Of a stretch of DNA of 27,646 nucleotides, positions 15,095-22,022 are shown piece after piece. Positions within the stretch are counted from its first letter, which is position 1. Every line of letters starts with the position of its first letter. A program made the translations under genes and the position numbers. Source of the stretch: an uncultured Oscillospiraceae bacterium. GTDB lineage: Bacteria; Bacillota; Clostridia; Oscillospirales; Oscillospiraceae. The notes under the pieces were generated by a model that worked only from the letters and a program-made list of their open reading frames with translations, made no database searches and was not told where the DNA came from. The DNA is taken from the NCBI GenBank assembly GCA_900763705.1, contig CAAFLG010000073.1, positions 1 to 27,646 of the forward strand. The letters run 5' to 3'.

Positions 15095-15261
15095 ATTTTC
15101 GGCCGCGCGGAAAACATACCACAGGAGTGGGCGTGTGTCGAAATTTACATAATATTGAAACTGCAATTTTCCGGCAGAACATAATTTCGATTTGTTACCA
15201 TAATCGAGAAAATCTGCAAGTTGCCGCGCCCACCTTGCACTCGCGCGGGAACGGCGGCAAA

Positions 15262-15295
15262 AAGCGGCGCCCTCTTTTCAAAGAGGACACCGCTT
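15262..15295 (-). terminator. Intrinsic terminator of the polA-rimI-tsaD unit
   Basis: A two-part stem: 15262-15267 pairs with 15290-15295, and 15271-15277 with 15280-15286, separated by a small internal loop. On the minus strand it is followed by TTTTTGCC, starting 8 bases past the tsaD stop. Confidence 0.75.
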
Positions 15296-15302
15296 ACGTT
15301 TT

Positions 15303-16319
15303 TCAGGCGATGGGATCGTCGATGTCGCGCGTCGCGTAGGCGTTGAGCGACCAGTCTGCACGCGCGCCGGCGAGGAATTCATAATAGCCCTGCGCGCCGA
15401 TCATCGCGCCGTTGTCGCCGCAGAGCTTCAGCGGCGGCATATAGAGCCGATAGCCGCGCTTCTGGCACTCTTTTTCGAGCGCGGCGCGAATGAAGGAGTT
15501 TGCGGCAACGCCGCCCGCGGCGACGAGCGTTTTGCGCCCGCTTTGCTCCATGGCGAGCATCGCGCGCGGGACGAGCTCGTCGACAACGGCCTGCGTGAAG
15601 TCGCGCGCAAGCGCCGCACGGTCGAGCTGCTTTCCCGTCGGCTCGGCGTTGTGGGCAAGGTTTACGACGGCGGTCTTGAGGCCCGAAAAGCTCATATCGA
15701 GAGGGCACCCGTCAATCTTCGCGCGCGGCAGCTCGTAGACGCCGCCCTCGCTCTCGTGGGCGAGCTTGTCCATCGCCGCGCCGCCGGGGTAGGGTAGGCC
15801 GAGCACGCGCGCGGCCTTGTCAAAGCACTCGCCCGCCGCATCGTCACGCGTCGCGCCGAGGAGCGCAAAGTCCGTGTAGTCGCGCACGTCGACGATGAGC
15901 GTGTTGCCGCCGGACATGCACAGCGCGAGAAACGGCGGCTCCAGCTCTGGGAAGGCAAGATAGTTCGCCGCGATGTGGCCGCGGATGTGGTGCACAGGGA
16001 TGAGCGGCACGCCGAGCGCGTAGGCCGCGCTCTTGGCAAAGTTCAGCCCCACGAGCACCGCGCCGATGAGACCCGGCGCGTAGGTCGCGGCCACGGCGTC
16101 GATGTCTTTTTTCTCGACGCCCGCCTCCTTGAGTGCCTGATCGGTCAGCGCGGCGATGGCCTCGATGTGCTTACGCGACGCGATCTCCGGCACGACGCCG
16201 CCGTAGAGCGCGTGCAGGTCGGCCTGCGACGCGATGGCGTCGGAGAGGACCTTGCGCCCGTCTTCGACGACGGCAACGGCTGTCTCGTCGCAGGAGGATT
16301 CGAAAGCGAGAATCTTCAT
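15303..16319 (-). CDS. tsaD: tRNA N6-adenosine threonylcarbamoyltransferase TsaD
   Basis: A 338-residue ASKHA-fold protein that transfers the threonylcarbamoyl group to A37 of tRNAs reading ANN codons (t6A). It starts with the family signature MKILAFESSCDETAVAVVEDG. The metal-binding histidines are in IPVHHIRGHIAAN near residues 109-115. The nucleotide-binding glycines are in CMSGGNTL and AAGGVAANSF, and GDNGAMIGAQG lies near the end. Length is standard. It is the last gene of polA-rimI-tsaD and overlaps rimI by four bases (16316-16319). The usual partners TsaB and TsaE are not next to it, although rimI is. MtaB, encoded nearby, modifies its product further. Confidence 0.96.
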   Translation of the reverse strand: MKILAFESSCDETAVAVVEDGRKVLSDAIASQADLHALYGGVVPEIASRKHIEAIAALTDQALKEAGVEKKDIDAVAATYAPGLIGAVLVGLNFAKSAAYALGVPLIPVHHIRGHIAANYLAFPELEPPFLALCMSGGNTLIVDVRDYTDFALLGATRDDAAGECFDKAARVLGLPYPGGAAMDKLAHESEGGVYELPRAKIDGCPLDMSFSGLKTAVVNLAHNAEPTGKQLDRAALARDFTQAVVDELVPRAMLAMEQSGRKTLVAAGGVAANSFIRAALEKECQKRGYRLYMPPLKLCGDNGAMIGAQGYYEFLAGARADWSLNAYATRDIDDPIA

Positions 16320-16804
16320 TGCTCCGCCTCCGCTTCCGCCGCGCCGAATTCCTTCGTCATGATGATGGCGTCCTCTTTCGGGTGGTCGTAGTAGTTCTTG
16401 CGGCGGCCTACGCTGCGGAAGCCGCGGCTGCCGTAAAGCGTGATGGCAGCATAGTTGCTCGCGCGGACCTCAAGCGTCAAAAACGCAAGGCCGCTGCCGC
16501 CTGCAAAGCGCACGAACACATCCAGCAGCTGCCCCGCGATGCCGCCGCGGCGGCAGTCGGGGCGGACGGCCATCTTGGTGATGCAGCCCTCGTCCGCGAC
16601 GGCGAGCAGCCCCGCGTAGCCGATGACGCTGCCGTTTTCCGCGTCCAGCGCGACTAAGAACGCGGAACAGGCGTTTTCCAGCTCCTCTGCGAGCATGTTG
16701 CGCGACCAGGGGTTCGAGAAGCACTCGCGCTCGAGCGCCGCGACATCATCTAAATATTCGTTCGTCATCGAAACGATGCGGACCTTTTTCTTCAGCTGTT
16801 CCAT
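16316..16804 (-). CDS. rimI: Ribosomal protein alanine N-acetyltransferase RimI (GNAT)
   Basis: A 162-residue GNAT acetyltransferase. The acetyl-CoA-binding motif A is MAVRPDCRRGGIAGQLLD (R-R-G-G-I-A in the Q/RxxGxG/A position). Upstream ERECFSNPWSRNMLAEEL is the substrate-side signature of RimI, and the late ASNYAAITLYGSRGFRSVGRRKNYY matches the conserved N..A..LY...GF...G.R..YY pattern. RimI acetylates the N-terminal alanine of ribosomal protein S18. Its gene commonly travels with tsaB/tsaD in Firmicutes. The ribosome site GGAGGAC lies 4-5 bases upstream, in the 13-base gap after polA. The final residues are Ala/Glu-rich and overlap the tsaD start. Confidence 0.93.
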   Translation of the reverse strand: MEQLKKKVRIVSMTNEYLDDVAALERECFSNPWSRNMLAEELENACSAFLVALDAENGSVIGYAGLLAVADEGCITKMAVRPDCRRGGIAGQLLDVFVRFAGGSGLAFLTLEVRASNYAAITLYGSRGFRSVGRRKNYYDHPKEDAIIMTKEFGAAEAEAEQ

Positions 16805-16817
16805 AGTTGTCCTCCGG

Positions 16818-19469
16818 TTATTTGGCTTCGAGCCAGTTTTTGCCCCAGTGGGCTTCGGCGGTTAGGGGGACGGAGAGGTGCACCGCGCCCTCCATCTCCT
16901 CGGTGAGGAGCGAGGCGACCCGTTCCTTTTCTTCCTCCGGGCACTCGACAATCAGCTCGTCGTGCACCTGCAAAATGAGCTTTGCCTTGAGCTGTTCTTT
17001 CCGCAGCCGCTCGTCAACGCGCACCATCGCGAGCTTGATGACGTCTGCGGCCGTGCCCTGAATGGGCATATTGCGCGCTACGCGCTCGCCGAACGAGCGG
17101 GTATTGAAGTTGCTGGCGGTCAGCTCGGGCAGCGCGCGGCGGCGGTGCATCAGCGTTTCAACGTAGCCGCGCTCCTTCGCCTCGGCCACCACCTCATCCA
17201 TATAGCGGCGGATGCCGGGAAAGCGCTCAAAATACGTTTCGATATATTCCTTCGCCTCATACACGGGAACGCCGATGTCCTGCGCGAGCGAGAAGGCGGA
17301 AATGCCGTACACGATGCCGAAATTCACGGCCTTCGCGTGCGAGCGCATCTGCTTGCTTACCTGATCGACCGGCACGCCGAAGACCTGCGAGGCGGTGACG
17401 GTGTGAATGTCTTCACCAGTCAGAAATGCCGTGCGCATCGCTTCATCCCCCGCGATGTGGGCAAGCAGGCGCAGCTCGATCTGGCTGTAGTCCGCGTCGA
17501 CGAGCACGCAGCCGCTTGCTGGGACGAACATCCGGCGAAATTCGCTGCCGAGCTTTGTGCGCGTGGGGATATTCTGGAGGTTCGGTTCAGTCGAGCTGAG
17601 GCGCCCCGTCGCCGTGACGGTCATCTGGAAGCTCGTGTGGATGCGCCCGTCGGGCGCGATGACCTTCAAAAGACCGTCGCAGTAGGTCGAGCGGAATTTC
17701 GCGTACTGGCGGTACTGCAAAACCTCTTCGACGATGGGATTCTCCCACCGCAGTTTTTCGAGCACGTCCGCGTTCGTCGACCAGCCGGTTTTCGTCTTCT
17801 TGCCGTGCGGCAGCTGCAAGCGCTCAAAGAGCACCTCGCCGAGCTGCTTGGGGGAATTGATGTTGAACGGCCCGCCGGACTCTTCATAGATGTGCTGCTC
17901 AAGCGTTTTGAGCTGCGCCTCCATCTCGCTGCCAAAGGCCGCGAGAGCGTTTGCGTCCACGCGCATCCCCGTATGCTCCATGCGCGCGAGTACGGCGCAG
18001 AGGGGAAGCTCCACCCCGTAGTAAAGTTCGTGCAGCGCGCGCTGCTCGATCATGGGGGCGAAGGCTTCATAGAGCGCGCCGACGGCGGAGGCGTAGATGT
18101 GGAAGGCCGCTTCGGCCCCGGCCGTGTCGCCAAGCATCGAGAAGGCCTCGAGGCCTAAGTGCTTCGGCTCGGCGAGCGTCCGGTGGAAGTAGGCGGCGAA
18201 GAGCGAAGCAATATCGTACTTGCCCGCCGTCGCGTCGAGAAGATACCCTGCGAGCGCGACGTCGAAGATGAAGCCGTCAATGGGAAGACCGTTTTCGAGG
18301 AGTGTGCGCTGCAAGTCCTTGACGTTGTGGCTGACCTTTTTGATATCGTCCGAGAACAGCGCGCGCAGCAGCGCGTTCCAGTCGCCCTCGTAGCGGTTAA
18401 AGTAGAATTCGGCAGAGACGGCAGTGCTTTCACCCGTATCACAGTCGACGATCACGCCGGAGAGGTCGGGCAGTGTGAGGAGGGTGACGTGCTCTGCCTT
18501 GCGGAAGAGCGCGAGCAGCTCGTCCGCGCGCGTTTCCGCGCTCACGACCTCGGCCGTCACGGTGAGGTCGACCGGCTCCTCGGCGGCGGGGATGTCGGCG
18601 GGCGGCTTGAGACCGTATTTGTCGATGAGCTTGGTAAATTCCAGCTTCATAAAGAGCGGATAGAGCGCGTCTGACGGCGCCTTACGCAGATTGTCCTGCG
18701 GAGAAAATTCGAGTGGTGCGTCCGTCACGATGGTCGCGAGGTGGAAGCTCTGGCGTGCGCTCTCCTCGCCTTCGGTGAGCTTTTTGATGACGTTCGGCTT
18801 GGCCTCGATATCGGGGAGCAGCCGGTAAATTTCGTCGATGCTCTGGTATTTCTGGATGAGTGCCATCGCCGTCTTTTCGCCAACGCCCGGCACGCCGGGG
18901 ATATTGTCGCTCGCGTCGCCCATCAGGGCTTTGAGGTCGACAATGTGGATGGGCGCAAAGCCGTAGATCTCACGAAAGCTCTCGGGCGTCATGTCCTTCG
19001 TCGTGGTCTGGCCCATGCGCGTGGAAATGAGCTTGACGGTCGTGTGGTCGGTGACAAGCTGGAGAGAGTCCTTGTCTCCCGTGGCGACGACGCAGTCCCA
19101 GCCTGCGCTTTCGCACTTGCGCGAGATCGTGCCGATGAGGTCGTCCGCTTCAAAGCCGACAAGCTCGTAGCGGGGAATGTTCATCGCGTCGAGCACGTCC
19201 TTCAAAACGGGGATCTGCATGGCGAGTTCCTCGGGCATGGCGTGGCGCGTGGCCTTGTAGCCCTCATATTCCAGATGACGGAAGGTCGGCTCGCGGCGGT
19301 CGAAGGCGACGCAGAGCGCCTCGGGCTTTTCCTCATCCATAAGGCGCGAGAGCATCGTGAGAAAGCCGAAGATCGCGTGGGTGAAAAAGCCGTCGCGCGT
19401 CGTGAGCGGACGAACGCCGTAATAGGCGCGGTTGACGATGGAGTTGCCGTCAAGCACCATCAATTTCAT
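16818..19469 (-). CDS. polA: DNA polymerase I
   Basis: An 883-residue family A polymerase for Okazaki-fragment processing and repair. The N-terminal 5'-nuclease (residues 1-290) opens LMVLDGNSIVNRAYYG and keeps the aspartate clusters (ALCVAFDRREPTFRH, GFEADDLIG, KALMGDASDNIPGVPGVG). The polymerase has motif A at VDADYSQIELR (D658), motif B RSHAKAVNFGIVYG and motif C QVHDELIVEC (H836-D837). The middle 3'-5' exonuclease domain (about 310-480) has lost the Exo I DxE motif: the strand near residue 330 reads TLLTLPDLSG. So it probably cannot proofread, as in Bacillus-type enzymes. I chose ATG 19469, 7 bases after GGGAGGT; a GTG at 19478 lies inside that ribosome site. It is first in the polA-rimI-tsaD unit. 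Confidence 0.96.
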   Translation of the reverse strand: MKLMVLDGNSIVNRAYYGVRPLTTRDGFFTHAIFGFLTMLSRLMDEEKPEALCVAFDRREPTFRHLEYEGYKATRHAMPEELAMQIPVLKDVLDAMNIPRYELVGFEADDLIGTISRKCESAGWDCVVATGDKDSLQLVTDHTTVKLISTRMGQTTTKDMTPESFREIYGFAPIHIVDLKALMGDASDNIPGVPGVGEKTAMALIQKYQSIDEIYRLLPDIEAKPNVIKKLTEGEESARQSFHLATIVTDAPLEFSPQDNLRKAPSDALYPLFMKLEFTKLIDKYGLKPPADIPAAEEPVDLTVTAEVVSAETRADELLALFRKAEHVTLLTLPDLSGVIVDCDTGESTAVSAEFYFNRYEGDWNALLRALFSDDIKKVSHNVKDLQRTLLENGLPIDGFIFDVALAGYLLDATAGKYDIASLFAAYFHRTLAEPKHLGLEAFSMLGDTAGAEAAFHIYASAVGALYEAFAPMIEQRALHELYYGVELPLCAVLARMEHTGMRVDANALAAFGSEMEAQLKTLEQHIYEESGGPFNINSPKQLGEVLFERLQLPHGKKTKTGWSTNADVLEKLRWENPIVEEVLQYRQYAKFRSTYCDGLLKVIAPDGRIHTSFQMTVTATGRLSSTEPNLQNIPTRTKLGSEFRRMFVPASGCVLVDADYSQIELRLLAHIAGDEAMRTAFLTGEDIHTVTASQVFGVPVDQVSKQMRSHAKAVNFGIVYGISAFSLAQDIGVPVYEAKEYIETYFERFPGIRRYMDEVVAEAKERGYVETLMHRRRALPELTASNFNTRSFGERVARNMPIQGTAADVIKLAMVRVDERLRKEQLKAKLILQVHDELIVECPEEEKERVASLLTEEMEGAVHLSVPLTAEAHWGKNWLEAK

Positions 19470-19507
19470 GGGAAGCACCTCCCAAAGTGCAAATTTTTAC
19501 TAAATAT

Positions 19508-19536
19508 AGTATAGCGCAAAGCAACCAAAAACACAA
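19508..19536 (-). promoter_or_regulatory. Promoter of polA-rimI-tsaD
   Basis: On the minus strand TTGTGT (19536-19531), 17 bases, TATACT (19513-19508). It is the only good promoter ahead of the three-gene unit, and leaves a leader of about 35 bases. Confidence 0.65.
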
Positions 19537-19596
19537 CAGAAACAAAAGCGAAGACCGTCAGGAGATGAGAAAATACAGCAAAAATAAACAGAATAC

Positions 19597-19625
19597 TTGC
19601 ATTTTCATAGCGAGACCTTTATAAT
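19597..19625 (+). promoter_or_regulatory. Promoter of the purine permease gene
   Basis: TTGCAT (19597-19602), 17 bases, TATAAT (19620-19625). The leader of about 73 bases contains a 6-bp hairpin, CCTGAA (19650-19655) with TTCAGG (19661-19666), around five A residues. I checked for a purine riboswitch and do not see its conserved elements. Confidence 0.75.
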
Positions 19626-19704
19626 AATGGCTGAAAATCTGTTTTGTTTCCTGAAAAAAATTCAGGTGGAGGGGCAAAGCAGGAAAAAAGAAAGGGAGAA
19701 TATC

Positions 19705-21138
19705 ATGGAAAAGCTTTTTAAGCTCAAGGCCAACGGGACGACGGTGCGCACCGAGCTGCTCGCCGGTCTGACCACCTTTATGACCATGGCCTACATCATT
19801 GCACTCAACCCGAACCTGCTCACGAATTTTGCCGTGGGTACGCCGCTGTGGAACGGTGTGTTCCTCGCGACGTGCATTGCCTCGGCCATCGGCACGATCT
19901 GCATGGCGTTCTTCGCCAACAAGCCCTTCGTCATGGCTCCCGGCATGGGCCTCAACAGCTTCTTTGCTGTCGTTGTTGCCAACATCGCCGTCATCAACGA
20001 GTGCGAGTATGAGTCCGCATTCCAGGCGGCGCTCGTCATCATCCTTGTCGAGGGTATCGTGTTCCTTATCCTCACGCTCTTAAAGGTGCGCGAGAAGATC
20101 GTCGAGGCCATCCCTCTCGGCGTGCGCTACGGCATCGCTCCCGCCATCGGTCTGATGCTGATGAACGTGGGCCTTGGCTCCAACATCGGCATCTATGCCG
20201 AGGGCAACGGCTTTGCAAGCCCCTTCTACATGATGCGCGACTTCTTCGGCGCACTCACGCCCAGCATCATCAAGGGCAGCATGGGCGAGGTGGGCTACCA
20301 CACGATGGTCCTCACCGTTGTGACGGCCTTCCTCGGCGTGTTCGTCATGGTTGTGCTTGCCAAGAAGGGCGTGAAGGCGGCGGTGCTGCTCGGTATGCTC
20401 TTCTCCTCCGTCATCTACTGGGCGGGCAGCGCCATCTTCCTGCACGTGAATCCCTTTGCAAGCCTTGCGACGGCAAGCTTTGTCCCGCCCTTTGCCGACA
20501 TGGTCTCCACCACGCTCTTCAAGTTTGACTTTGCGGGCTTTGTGAACATCGGCTGGTTCACTGCCATCACGCTCGTCATCACCTTCTGCATGATCGATAT
20601 GTTCGACACCATCGGTACCCTCGTCGGCACGGCCTCCCGCGCCGGCATGGTCGATGAAGAGGGCAACATGCCCAACATGAAGGAAGCCCTGCTCTCCGAC
20701 GCCATCGGCACGGTCGCGGGCGCCTGCACCGGTACCTCCACCGTCACGACCTTCATCGAGTCCGCCTCCGGCGTGGAAGCGGGCGGCCGCACGGGACTGA
20801 CCTCGCTCACTGCGGCGGTGCTGTTCCTCGCCTGCATGTTCCTCGCGCCCATCGCCGCCATCATTCCCGGCGCTGCGACCTCCGCTGCGCTCATCTATGT
20901 CGGCGTTCTGATGCTCCAGGGCCTCAAGAATGTGGACTTCGGCGATATGGACCAGATGCTGCCCGTGGCGATCATGCTCATCGGTATGCCGGTCTCCGGC
21001 TCCATCGGCCACGCCATCGGCCTCGGCCTCATCTCCTACGCCTTTGTCAAGGTGCTCTCCGGCAAGGCCAAGGACGTGAGCGCGCTGACCTACGTCATCT
21101 CCGCGCTGTTCCTCGTCAAGTTCTTCGTCGTGGTGTAA
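19705..21138 (+). CDS. NCS2-family purine permease (AzgA/PbuG type)
   Basis: A 477-residue inner-membrane proton symporter for purine bases, of the AzgA-like branch (PbuG/PbuO in Bacillus: guanine, hypoxanthine, adenine). The branch signatures are all present: TELLAGLTTFMTMAYIIALNPNLL at the N-terminus, NKPFVMAPGMGLNSFFA near residue 70, DMFDTIGTLVGTASRAGM and ACTGTSTVTTFIESASGVEAGGRTGLTSL in the substrate domain. I chose ATG 19705 (MEKLFKLKANGTTVRTE), with AAAGGGAG 6 bases ahead; a longer reading to 19597 would start ahead of the promoter's transcription start. It stands alone, with its own promoter and terminator. Exact base preference cannot be read from sequence. Confidence 0.92.
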   Translation: MEKLFKLKANGTTVRTELLAGLTTFMTMAYIIALNPNLLTNFAVGTPLWNGVFLATCIASAIGTICMAFFANKPFVMAPGMGLNSFFAVVVANIAVINECEYESAFQAALVIILVEGIVFLILTLLKVREKIVEAIPLGVRYGIAPAIGLMLMNVGLGSNIGIYAEGNGFASPFYMMRDFFGALTPSIIKGSMGEVGYHTMVLTVVTAFLGVFVMVVLAKKGVKAAVLLGMLFSSVIYWAGSAIFLHVNPFASLATASFVPPFADMVSTTLFKFDFAGFVNIGWFTAITLVITFCMIDMFDTIGTLVGTASRAGMVDEEGNMPNMKEALLSDAIGTVAGACTGTSTVTTFIESASGVEAGGRTGLTSLTAAVLFLACMFLAPIAAIIPGAATSAALIYVGVLMLQGLKNVDFGDMDQMLPVAIMLIGMPVSGSIGHAIGLGLISYAFVKVLSGKAKDVSALTYVISALFLVKFFVVV

Positions 21139-21154
21139 GCGAAAATCAAGCTTC

Positions 21155-21186
21155 AAAAGAGCGTTCCTTCAGGAACGCTCTTTTTT
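21155..21186 (+). terminator. Intrinsic terminator of the purine permease gene
   Basis: A 13-bp stem (21155-21167 with 21172-21184), loop TTCA, followed by T residues through 21186. It lies 17 bases past the stop. Confidence 0.9.
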
Positions 21187-21225
21187 ATGCGCTGCAATGT
21201 TCGGAAAAATTTATGAATTTCGCTC

Positions 21226-21253
21226 TTGACAAACAAGAAACGACTGATATTAT
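21226..21253 (+). promoter_or_regulatory. Promoter of the ABC exporter operon
   Basis: Consensus TTGACA (21226-21231), 16 bases, TATTAT (21248-21253), with an extended -10 (TGA just ahead). This is the closest match to a consensus promoter in the window, apart from the desulfurase -10. Confidence 0.75.
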
Positions 21254-21308
21254 TTTGATATCATAAAGATGCCTGAAGCGTCTGCGAGAAGAAAAGGGGG
21301 AAAACCTT

Positions 21309-22022
21309 ATGCTCTTTATTGACCACCTGAGCAAAACCTTCGGCGAGAAGAAGGCCGTGGACGATCTGACGCTCCACATCGCGCCGGGCGAGATCTACGG
21401 CTTCATCGGCCACAACGGCGCGGGCAAGACCACAACGCTCAAGTCCGTCGTCGGCATCCAGCAGTTCGACGCGGGGACGATCACCATCGGCGGCCATTCC
21501 ATTCAGGAGGATCCTATCGCCTGCAAGAAAATGCTGGCCTACATCCCGGATAACCCTGACCTTTACGAGTTTATGACGGGTATCCAGTATCTCAATTTCA
21601 TCGCCGATATCTTCGGCGTGGACGCGGAAACGAGACAAGCGCGCATCCGCAAGTATGCGGAGCTTTTCGCGCTGACGGACGACCTCGCCCAGCCCATCGC
21701 TGCCTATTCGCACGGCATGAAGCAGAAGCTTGCCATCATTTCGGCGTGGCTGCACGAGCCGAAGCTCATTTTGATGGACGAACCCTTCGTCGGCCTCGAC
21801 CCCAAGGCTTCGCATATCTTAAAGGGCATGATGCGCGAGGTGTGCGACGCGGGCGGCGCGATCTTCTTTTCGACCCATGTGCTCGAAGTCGCCGAAAAGC
21901 TCTGCGACAAGGTCGCCATCATCAAGGGCGGAAAGCTCATCCGCTCCGGCACGATGGAGGAGGTCAAGGGCGACGATTCGCTTGAGGAGGTCTTCCTTGA
22001 GCTGGAGGGCGAATCATGCTGA
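21309..22022 (+). CDS. ABC transporter ATP-binding protein
   Basis: A 237-residue ABC-type ATPase. Walker A is IGHNGAGKTTT (about residues 34-44), the signature motif is YSHGMKQKL, Walker B is LILMDEPFVGLDP, and the switch histidine is in FFSTHVLE. The sequence resembles export-type ABC-2 ATPases of the EcsA/CcmA kind, with no drug-specific feature. Ribosome site AAGGGGGAAA stands just ahead of ATG 21309. Its end overlaps the permease start by seven bases (22016-22022), so the two are translationally coupled and should form one complex. Substrate unknown. Confidence 0.92.
   Translation: MLFIDHLSKTFGEKKAVDDLTLHIAPGEIYGFIGHNGAGKTTTLKSVVGIQQFDAGTITIGGHSIQEDPIACKKMLAYIPDNPDLYEFMTGIQYLNFIADIFGVDAETRQARIRKYAELFALTDDLAQPIAAYSHGMKQKLAIISAWLHEPKLILMDEPFVGLDPKASHILKGMMREVCDAGGAIFFSTHVLEVAEKLCDKVAIIKGGKLIRSGTMEEVKGDDSLEEVFLELEGESC

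Larger units (their letters stand above)
14975..15156. repeat. Pair of 16-bp AT-rich direct repeats
   Basis: AAATTAACATAATATT (14975-14990) and AAATTTACATAATATT (15141-15156) match at 15 of 16 bases and flank the DnaA boxes and the 14-bp hairpin. Copies are 166 bases apart, start to start. Such AT-rich elements stand out strongly in this GC-rich DNA. Confidence 0.65.
14772..15302. other. 531-base gene-free region with DnaA boxes, AT repeats and hairpins
   Basis: Lies between two convergent genes. It contains three tandem DnaA-box-like nonamers (15016-15045), two AT-rich copies of a 16-base repeat (14975-14990, 15141-15156), a TGTCGAA heptamer (15136-15142), a 14-bp hairpin (15062-15094) and the tsaD terminator. 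A 44-codon frame (14852-14986, plus) has an ATG but no ribosome site, so I do not call it. No tRNA or known structured RNA is recognised. Confidence 0.7.

Noticed and set aside
14772..15302. Chromosomal origin oriC
   Set aside because: DnaA boxes and AT-rich DNA are present, but flanking genes converge on the site, no dnaA, dnaN, rpmH or mnmG is near, and only three boxes are seen. I report it as a DnaA-box cluster only.
15127..15339. 70-codon plus-strand frame over the tsaD terminator
   Set aside because: It starts at GTG in AT-rich regulatory DNA, runs through the terminator hairpin and ends antisense inside tsaD, with no protein family.
16705..16725. GGTTCGA tRNA T-arm-like sequence
   Set aside because: It lies within rimI coding sequence and no acceptor or anticodon stem can be folded around it.
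19632..19704. Purine riboswitch in the purine permease leader
   Set aside because: The leader is about 73 bases and lacks the conserved junction and loop sequences. Only a simple 6-bp hairpin is present.
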